Source: an uncultured Eubacteriales bacterium (GTDB lineage Bacteria; Bacillota; Clostridia; Oscillospirales; Acutalibacteraceae). From it: a stretch of DNA of 10,063 bases. This document shows, piece after piece, positions 1-4,951 of the stretch. The position numbers and the translations under genes are program-made. How positions within the stretch are numbered: position 1 is the stretch's first letter; every line of letters begins with the position of its first letter. The stretch lies in contig ONFW01000161.1 in the NCBI GenBank assembly GCA_900317215.1, forward strand, positions 1 through 10,063, in the 5' to 3' direction. The notes beneath the pieces are model-generated. The model was not told the DNA's origin and made no database searches. It was given only the letters and a program-made list of their open reading frames with translations.

Positions 1-3000
1 ATAAACATGAAAATGATGTTCAACCATTGCGATACTCTGCCTTATCTTGATCTTTCAAGCTTTGATACACGAAATGTCACGACCATGAGAACCATGTTCC
101 AGTATTGCTATGCGCTGGAGGAGGTTGATATTTCAAGCTTTGATACCTCCAATGTTACCGAGATGCCATGGATGTTCAACCAGTGTCATGCGCTGAAATC
201 CCTTGATCTGACTCACTTCAACACCTCAAAGGTCAAAGATATGTATCAGATGTTCCAGCAGTGTCAGTCACTCAAGACACTTGATCTCACTTCCTTCGAC
301 ACCTCAAATGTCACCTCCTTCAAATCCTTTTTCTACAATTGCATCAGCCTGGAAAGCGTAGATCTTTCAAGCTTCGATACATCGAGAGTAACTGAAATGC
401 AGAATATGTTCTATAACAATTATCAGCTTCAGCAGCTCGACCTTTCTAATTTTGATACCTCAAGCGTTATCAATATGACGAATATGTTTTACAGCTGTAC
501 ATCGCTCCGTTCACTTAACTGCTCAAGCTTTGATACCTCAAATGTAACAACCTTTTATAGTATGTTTGCAAGCTGTCAGAGCCTTACAGAGCTTGATGTA
601 ACCAGCTTTAATACCTCGAGATCAACAGATTTCAGCTGGATGTTTGACAGATGCTCTTCTCTGCAGCACCTCGATCTTTCGAGCTTCGATGTTTCTAACG
701 GAACAACCTTCCATTGTATGTTCCAGTTATGTGAATCGCTTGAGGAACTGGATGTCAGCGGCTTCCATACCGCATCAGCAGAGGATCTGCAAAGCATGTT
801 TGCTTACTGCACGTCTGTCCGTGATTTTGACCTTTCGGGCTTCGTGCTCGATAATGTAACAACTATACAGTGGATGTTCAGAGGGAACGGCTCAATGCAG
901 ACGGTTTATGTTTCTGAGCTGTGGGATGCTTCGGGTGTTCCTACACATGGCGGCATGTTCAACGGCTGTTCATCTCTTGAGGGTCAGGCAGGCTTCAGAT
1001 TCAACGGAAGCACAGACAAGACCTATGCTCATATCGACAGTCTTGAGAATCCGGGCTATCTCAGCTCAAGGCAGCCGAGCTATCCGGAGGTGCCTGAAAC
1101 GCTGTCAAATTATGCATACTTTGACAGTAATGAGGATCTTACTTCGGTATTCAGCCGTGTTTGTGAGCTTAATGAGATAAAGCATTTTGCTCATTATGAC
1201 GGTGATATTGAGAACGTCAACGCTTTGATCGAGGCTGACCTTGCATACAGGGTAGATGACGGAACTCCGCTCAATCCGCCGATATACGCTTGGCTCGAGG
1301 AGGACGGAACACTCTATTGGTGGTCTCAGGCAAAGAATATTTTCCTTACAGACGCTACACGCTGTTTGTGGAGGGGGCTTTCAGCCTGTGAGAGCATTGA
1401 CCATAAGGGTATCAATATGTCAAAGCTCACTGATATGAGTCATATGTTTGAGGGCTGTTCCTCTCTTAACAGCATTGACATGACCTATTTTGATTTCCTT
1501 GCCGTAACGAATACAAGCTATATGTTCTGCGGATGTTCCTCAATTGAGGATCTGTATTATCCGTATCTTCTTATTCCTTTAACTACGGATATGTCGCACA
1601 TGTTCGAGAACTGCTCCTCGGCAAAAAGGATATACTTCCGCTGGCTGAGCTCAACCGTTACAGATTTCAGTTATATGTTCAGCGGCTGTACAGCCCTTGA
1701 GGATAGCTGCATATCAAGTCTTGTCACGACCTCCGCTACTGATATGAAATATATGTTCAACGGCTGCAGCTCAATGAAATCCTTTGATATGCCCAGGTAC
1801 GACACCTCTCTCGTGACCGACATGAGCGGTATGTTTGCAGGCTGCAGCTCTGCCGAGAGCATGAATATCAGGACCTTCAACACCTCTCAGGTCACCTCAA
1901 TGAAGGATATGTTCAGAGACTGCAGCAGCATGACCGGCTTTTCTGTAACCGGCTTCGACGTCTCTAATGTCACAGACATGTCGGGAATGTTTGCAGGCTG
2001 CACTACCATTAAGGCTCTGGATCTGAGCAAGTTTGAGACGATAAATACCGTTGATATGAGCAGCATGTTCGCGGGCTGTTCAAAGCTTGTGTTTATCTAT
2101 GCATCCGGTCTGTGGAACACTGATTCGCTTGTATCCTCAGATGAAATGTTCCTTGACTGCTCCGTGCTCAGGGGCAGTCACGGCACTGATTTTGACGCCA
2201 ATTATATTGACGGCGAAAGAGCCTGCATAGACACCGAGGAGAAGTCCGGATATCTCTCTGAAAAGGGCTCCACCTATTCATCTATGACCTACACCACCGA
2301 AAGCGACAACTGTGAGGTGGAAATACTGGACGACGATACTTGGGTATTCACGTTTACCGGTCTTGACCCGAATATACCGTATTATGTCTGGGAGGAGGAC
2401 TACGGGGATTATATTTCTACCAATCCCAGAGACAACTATATCGGGCTCGAGAACGGTACCGTAACAATAACCAACAGATCGCCCGATACAGATATCCCCG
2501 AGGAGAGCTTCGGGAGCATAAAGGTGACAAAGAGCGTAATCGGAGACGAGCTGACAGAAAACGATAGATCAAGGAGCTTTCTCTTTACTCTGACTCTCAC
2601 CGATGCAGAAGGAAATGCTCTTGAAGGAACAAGTATTTTCGGTACTACCGTGTTCAATAACGGCGTAGGAAAATTCAGGCTGTCGGATTCACAGAGCATA
2701 GTCTTTTCCGATATCCCTGCAGGCTATCATTATTCCGTGACCGAAGAAAGTGCCGACGGTTTTTCCTGCACCGCCCTCAACGGAAGCGGAACTGTCGTTG
2801 CAGACGAGAGTGTTTCAGTGAGCTTTACCAATACAAAAATATATACTCAGCAGGATAATACCTCCTTCAGGATCAAAAAGGAGGTCACAGGCAACTATGA
2901 GACAGAGGGAGAGAGGTTCAGCTTTACAGTTTCGCTGAGCGGACTCAGGAACGGAGAACTCTATACCCTTTCCGACGGCACTGAGTTCCGTGCAGACAGC

Positions 3001-4260
3001 TATGGCAGCGGAGTGGTTTCTGTTTCTCTTGGTAACGGCGAAGAGGTGACTGTTCAGGATATCCCTGTGGGAACTAAATACCGCGTTAGTGAAGCTGCCG
3101 GAGATTATATCTCATCGTTCAGGATCACCGATCCTTCCGAAGAAAGTGTTATCAGGCAGAGCTCAGGCTTCAACACACAGAAGAACAAGGCTCTTTCAAC
3201 AGCTCAGGAGACTGCCGAGGCGGGAGAGAACGCTCTTGTAACCTTCACTAACAAAAAGGATGTCAGACAAAACCTCACCCTGAAAAAATCTGTTAAGAAT
3301 ACTTATGAGGGCTCATATGAAAAATTCGGCTTTACGATAGAGATCACCGGTCTGGAAGACAGAGAGCAGATATCTACCGACAATTACGGCAGATTCAGAG
3401 CTGACTCAGCAGGAAGACTTGAGATAGATCTGCTTCTCGGAGACGGCGAAACAGCTGTTATATATGATCTGCCGGTCGGCGCAGGCTATACCGTGACCGA
3501 GGCGGAGTCGGATTATACGGCTTCATATATAATAACAGACAGAAACGGACAGGGCAGGATCGAAAAGGCTGCTGACAGCAATGACGAGGCAGGACAGTCT
3601 CTCAGTACCGCAGCGGAGACCATAAACGAGGGCGAGGACGCAGTTATCGAATTTACTAATGTTAAGATCAGCCGTGATATCACCGTGACCAAAATGGTAG
3701 ATATGACATACAGCAGTCTTGAGCCTTCAACCTACAAGAAGCATAAATTCATCTTTACAGGTGAGTTTACAGGCCTTGAAGCAGGGCATAAGTACATCGT
3801 GAAATATACTGAGGAGAATACGACCGGCTCGATCTCTTCACAGACTGTTACCGCAGATGAGAACGGAAAAGCGGAGCTTGAATTCTCACTCTGTCACGGA
3901 CAGTCGGCAACGATAAAGGATCTTCCTGTCGATGCCGGATATGTGATAACCGAAAAGGCGGTCAGACATTATATTTCGAGCTTCACGGTTACGGGAAATG
4001 ACGGAGCCCAGATAAACAATGCGGAGCTTGGTAATCTGAAGACGAATACAGCTCTTTCAACAGCGGAGGAGACTGTTGATGAGGAGGATCTTGATATCCG
4101 CATCACCTTCAGAAACATGTATTCGGCATCGGATTTCGTCCTGCCGAATGCGGGCAGAGAGAACAGTGCTCTGCTTATGCTGCTGATATTTGCGTCATTC
4201 ATACTGACGGGCGGCGCCTTTATAATGATAAACCGCAGAAAAGACGACAATATGAAATAA
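1..4260 (+). CDS. Giant BspA-like (DUF285) cell-wall-anchored surface protein, 5' end outside window
   Basis: Partial: the frame is open from base 1, and the first residues (I-N-M-K-M-M-F) already sit inside a repeat unit, so the ATG at 7 is not the true start. The missing part should hold a signal peptide and earlier repeats. Residue numbers below count from that ATG. Order of parts: DUF285 array 1 (1-286) and its cap (287-354); a linker with a YAWLEEDGTLYWW segment that resembles the N-cap of such arrays (about 420-435); array 2 (477-683) and its cap (684-752); a small beta-rich segment (about 758-835); four Cna-B/DUF7601-like stalk domains (836-1372); an LPNAG sorting signal (1379-1383), a hydrophobic helix (1388-1408) and a basic tail beginning RRK. 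A sortase would link it to peptidoglycan, with the repeats displayed outward. DUF285 proteins are linked to adhesion or ligand binding, but the ligand here is unknown. It ends at a terminator shared with convergent tspO. Confidence 0.93.
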   Translation: MNMKMMFNHCDTLPYLDLSSFDTRNVTTMRTMFQYCYALEEVDISSFDTSNVTEMPWMFNQCHALKSLDLTHFNTSKVKDMYQMFQQCQSLKTLDLTSFDTSNVTSFKSFFYNCISLESVDLSSFDTSRVTEMQNMFYNNYQLQQLDLSNFDTSSVINMTNMFYSCTSLRSLNCSSFDTSNVTTFYSMFASCQSLTELDVTSFNTSRSTDFSWMFDRCSSLQHLDLSSFDVSNGTTFHCMFQLCESLEELDVSGFHTASAEDLQSMFAYCTSVRDFDLSGFVLDNVTTIQWMFRGNGSMQTVYVSELWDASGVPTHGGMFNGCSSLEGQAGFRFNGSTDKTYAHIDSLENPGYLSSRQPSYPEVPETLSNYAYFDSNEDLTSVFSRVCELNEIKHFAHYDGDIENVNALIEADLAYRVDDGTPLNPPIYAWLEEDGTLYWWSQAKNIFLTDATRCLWRGLSACESIDHKGINMSKLTDMSHMFEGCSSLNSIDMTYFDFLAVTNTSYMFCGCSSIEDLYYPYLLIPLTTDMSHMFENCSSAKRIYFRWLSSTVTDFSYMFSGCTALEDSCISSLVTTSATDMKYMFNGCSSMKSFDMPRYDTSLVTDMSGMFAGCSSAESMNIRTFNTSQVTSMKDMFRDCSSMTGFSVTGFDVSNVTDMSGMFAGCTTIKALDLSKFETINTVDMSSMFAGCSKLVFIYASGLWNTDSLVSSDEMFLDCSVLRGSHGTDFDANYIDGERACIDTEEKSGYLSEKGSTYSSMTYTTESDNCEVEILDDDTWVFTFTGLDPNIPYYVWEEDYGDYISTNPRDNYIGLENGTVTITNRSPDTDIPEESFGSIKVTKSVIGDELTENDRSRSFLFTLTLTDAEGNALEGTSIFGTTVFNNGVGKFRLSDSQSIVFSDIPAGYHYSVTEESADGFSCTALNGSGTVVADESVSVSFTNTKIYTQQDNTSFRIKKEVTGNYETEGERFSFTVSLSGLRNGELYTLSDGTEFRADSYGSGVVSVSLGNGEEVTVQDIPVGTKYRVSEAAGDYISSFRITDPSEESVIRQSSGFNTQKNKALSTAQETAEAGENALVTFTNKKDVRQNLTLKKSVKNTYEGSYEKFGFTIEITGLEDREQISTDNYGRFRADSAGRLEIDLLLGDGETAVIYDLPVGAGYTVTEAESDYTASYIITDRNGQGRIEKAADSNDEAGQSLSTAAETINEGEDAVIEFTNVKISRDITVTKMVDMTYSSLEPSTYKKHKFIFTGEFTGLEAGHKYIVKYTEENTTGSISSQTVTADENGKAELEFSLCHGQSATIKDLPVDAGYVITEKAVRHYISSFTVTGNDGAQINNAELGNLKTNTALSTAEETVDEEDLDIRITFRNMYSASDFVLPNAGRENSALLMLLIFASFILTGGAFIMINRRKDDNMK
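7..1068 (+). repeat. DUF285 (BspA-like) repeat array 1 with terminal cap
   Basis: Eleven tandem units of exactly 26 residues (78 bases) run from base 7 to 864 with no insertion or deletion, followed by a cap unit (865-1068). The unit consensus is MxxMFxxCxSLxxLDLSSFDTSNVT. The array continues upstream of the window. At the DNA level, near-identical blocks such as tcaagctttgatacctc recur in several units (for example near 53, 131, 365 and 522), which points to recent duplication or gene conversion. The cap has the pattern LW.....MFxGCSxLxG......IDxxExxGYLS. Confidence 0.93.
1435..2262 (+). repeat. DUF285 repeat array 2 with terminal cap
   Basis: Eight units (seven of 26 residues, and one of 25 that starts at 1591) are followed by a cap unit from 2056. 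The cap matches that of array 1: LW, MFxDCSxLxG, ID, E, and GYLS at the end. Every unit keeps MFxxC, but the LDLSSFDTSNVT half is much more divergent than in array 1 (for example LYYPYLLIPLTT). This module is therefore an older duplicate or is under different selection. Confidence 0.9.
2512..4122 (+). repeat. Four tandem Cna-B/DUF7601-like stalk domains
   Basis: Four Ig-like domains cover about residues 836-942, 952-1082, 1087-1218 and 1222-1372 of the surface protein. Each begins with a strand carrying a lysine (KVTKSV, RIKKEV, TLKKSV, TVTKMV). Each has a later glutamate strand (SVTEE, RVSEA, TVTEA, VITEK) and ends in an asparagine strand (FTN three times, FRN once). In Cna-B-like pilin and adhesin domains, such Lys/Glu/Asn sets form self-made isopeptide bonds that stiffen the stalk. 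Domains 2-4 also share an LSTAxET segment just before the last strand. Domain 1 lacks it and resembles a SpaA-type domain more closely. The bonds are an inference from motif positions. Confidence 0.8.
4141..4257 (+). other. Sortase cell-wall sorting signal (LPNAG variant)
   Basis: The C-terminus reads VLPNAG, then a short polar spacer, about 20 hydrophobic residues (SALLMLLIFASFILTGGAF), and a positive tail beginning NRRKDD. This is the three-part layout of a sortase substrate. Alanine replaces threonine at position four of LPXTG. LPxAG forms are known among Gram-positive surface proteins, so anchoring by a class A-like sortase is likely. No sortase gene lies in the window. Confidence 0.85.
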
Positions 4261-4263
4261 ACA

Positions 4264-4302
4264 AAAAAAGCTGTCACACCTTTACGATGCGACAGCTTTT
4301 TT
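4264..4302. terminator. Bidirectional intrinsic terminator between the surface protein gene and tspO
   Basis: A perfect 12-bp stem (4264-4275 pairing with 4291-4302) consists of AAAAAAGCTGTC and its complement, around a 15-nt loop. The A-tract on one side and T-tract on the other make it work as a GC-stem-plus-U-run terminator in both directions. It starts a few bases after the TAA of the surface protein gene. Its right arm overlaps the first two bases of the tspO stop codon (4301-4303, read on the - strand). Confidence 0.9.
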
Positions 4303-4771
4303 ATCTGTTTAGCAGCCATATACCAAAATTGAGATAGGCGGCAAAGCTGAGCCATATCAGGTAGAATATCTGCAAAAGACCGGCAGTTCTGTTTATCCTG
4401 TAAAAAAGAATGAGCATTATCAGCACAGAAAGCCACAACAGGATAAGCCAGATAAAGGCAAACAGATAAAGCCTGAAGCCGAAAAACAGCACGCACCACC
4501 AGAAATTCATTGTGAGCTGAACAGCATAAATGAAGATCGCTTTCGGCATTTTACTGCTGCCTGAGTCGTAGATCACGGCGGCGGAATATGCCATGAGACT
4601 GAAAAGCAGAGTCCAGACAACAGGAAACAGCCATGACGGAGGCGTCAGGGCGGGCTGCTTTACAGCCTCATAGCCTGATATACCTGTATAGGTCACTATC
4701 CCGCCGGCTAATGCAAATAAAAATGTAAGAATAAATGAATAGATAAGAGTTTTTCTTTTAGTTATCAACAT
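4301..4771 (-). CDS. tspO: TspO/MBR family tryptophan-rich membrane protein
   Basis: This 156-residue protein has the normal length and five-helix hydrophobic layout of TspO, the bacterial relative of the mitochondrial translocator protein (TSPO). Family signatures are visible. KQPALTPPSWLFPVVW (38-53) is the loop-to-helix-2 motif with the conserved Pro and Trp residues. QLTMNFWWCVLFF (85-97) corresponds to the N-x-x-W helix. YLIWLSFAAYLNFGIW (137-152) is the last helix with W-x-x-FAxYLN. There are eight tryptophans in all. TspO proteins bind porphyrins and other tetrapyrroles and are tied to stress or porphyrin turnover; the role in this organism is not shown. The ATG start follows a purine-rich GGTGAGG/AAAGG stretch. 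The gene is convergent with the surface protein gene and divergent from the downstream operon, so it is probably monocistronic. No convincing promoter was found upstream of it. Confidence 0.93.
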   Translation of the reverse strand: MLITKRKTLIYSFILTFLFALAGGIVTYTGISGYEAVKQPALTPPSWLFPVVWTLLFSLMAYSAAVIYDSGSSKMPKAIFIYAVQLTMNFWWCVLFFGFRLYLFAFIWLILLWLSVLIMLILFYRINRTAGLLQIFYLIWLSFAAYLNFGIWLLNR

Positions 4772-4854
4772 GCCTCACCGCCTTTGTTATAGTTTATGTT
4801 TATATGCAAAGTATTATTCACTGGCTTTTAGGAGGGCATGAAAAGCAGTATTAA

Positions 4855-4867
4855 ATAAACAGTTTAT
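4855..4867. promoter_or_regulatory. Possible operator: 13-base palindrome upstream of the promoter
   Basis: ATAAAC-A-GTTTAT is a perfect 6-bp inverted repeat with a 1-base centre, located 21 bases upstream of the -35 box. Its position would suit an activator, or a repressor serving the divergent pair. However, AT-rich palindromes of this size arise often by chance, so this is a candidate only. Confidence 0.2.
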
Positions 4868-4888
4868 ATAATGATTTGGGATAAAATA

Positions 4889-4917
4889 TTGACATTGTTA
4901 TTGAAAAATGATATATT
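4889..4917 (+). promoter_or_regulatory. Strong sigma-A-type promoter with extended -10
   Basis: The -35 box is TTGACA (4889-4894, a perfect match). The spacer is 17 nt and the -10 box is TATATT (4912-4917, one mismatch), preceded by TG-A (4909-4911) as an extended -10. Transcription should start near 4924, giving a leader of about 28 nt before the ATG at 4952. It lies in the 180-base gap between tspO and the transglutaminase-like gene and should drive the three-gene + strand operon. Confidence 0.85.
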
Positions 4918-4936
4918 TTTTATGTATGTTATTATG

Positions 4937-4943
4937 AAGGAAG
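4937..4943 (+). promoter_or_regulatory. Ribosome binding site that fixes the start at 4952
   Basis: AAGGAAG lies 8 nt before the ATG at 4952. Together with the promoter just upstream and the signal peptide beginning MFKKIII, it places the start at 4952 rather than at in-frame ATGs further upstream (4871, 4922, 4934). Confidence 0.8.
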
Positions 4944-4951
4944 TATGTTTT

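Noticed and set aside
7..9. ATG at base 7 as the true start of the surface protein
   Set aside because: The preceding two codons are in frame and fit the repeat (the unit boundary lies here), there is no signal peptide and no upstream room to see a ribosome site.
7..942. Regular 78-base spacing with recurring short blocks, resembling a direct-repeat array
   Set aside because: The period is in frame and encodes 26-residue DUF285 units; there are no constant repeats with unique spacers, so it is not CRISPR or a non-coding satellite.
3969..4499. Open frame of 176 codons on the - strand
   Set aside because: It overlaps the 3' end of the surface protein gene and out-of-frame tspO, crosses the terminator hairpin, and has no recognisable domain.
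4785..4812. TATAAA/TATAAC-like boxes on the - strand upstream of tspO
   Set aside because: No -35 box at proper spacing was found, and one candidate would put the transcript start inside the ribosome site; the region is simply AT-rich.
4838..4858. Six-codon minicistron (MKSSIK) preceded by AGGAGG
   Set aside because: The Shine-Dalgarno spacing is only 2 nt, it lies upstream of the operon promoter so would not be on that transcript, and the peptide has no known meaning.
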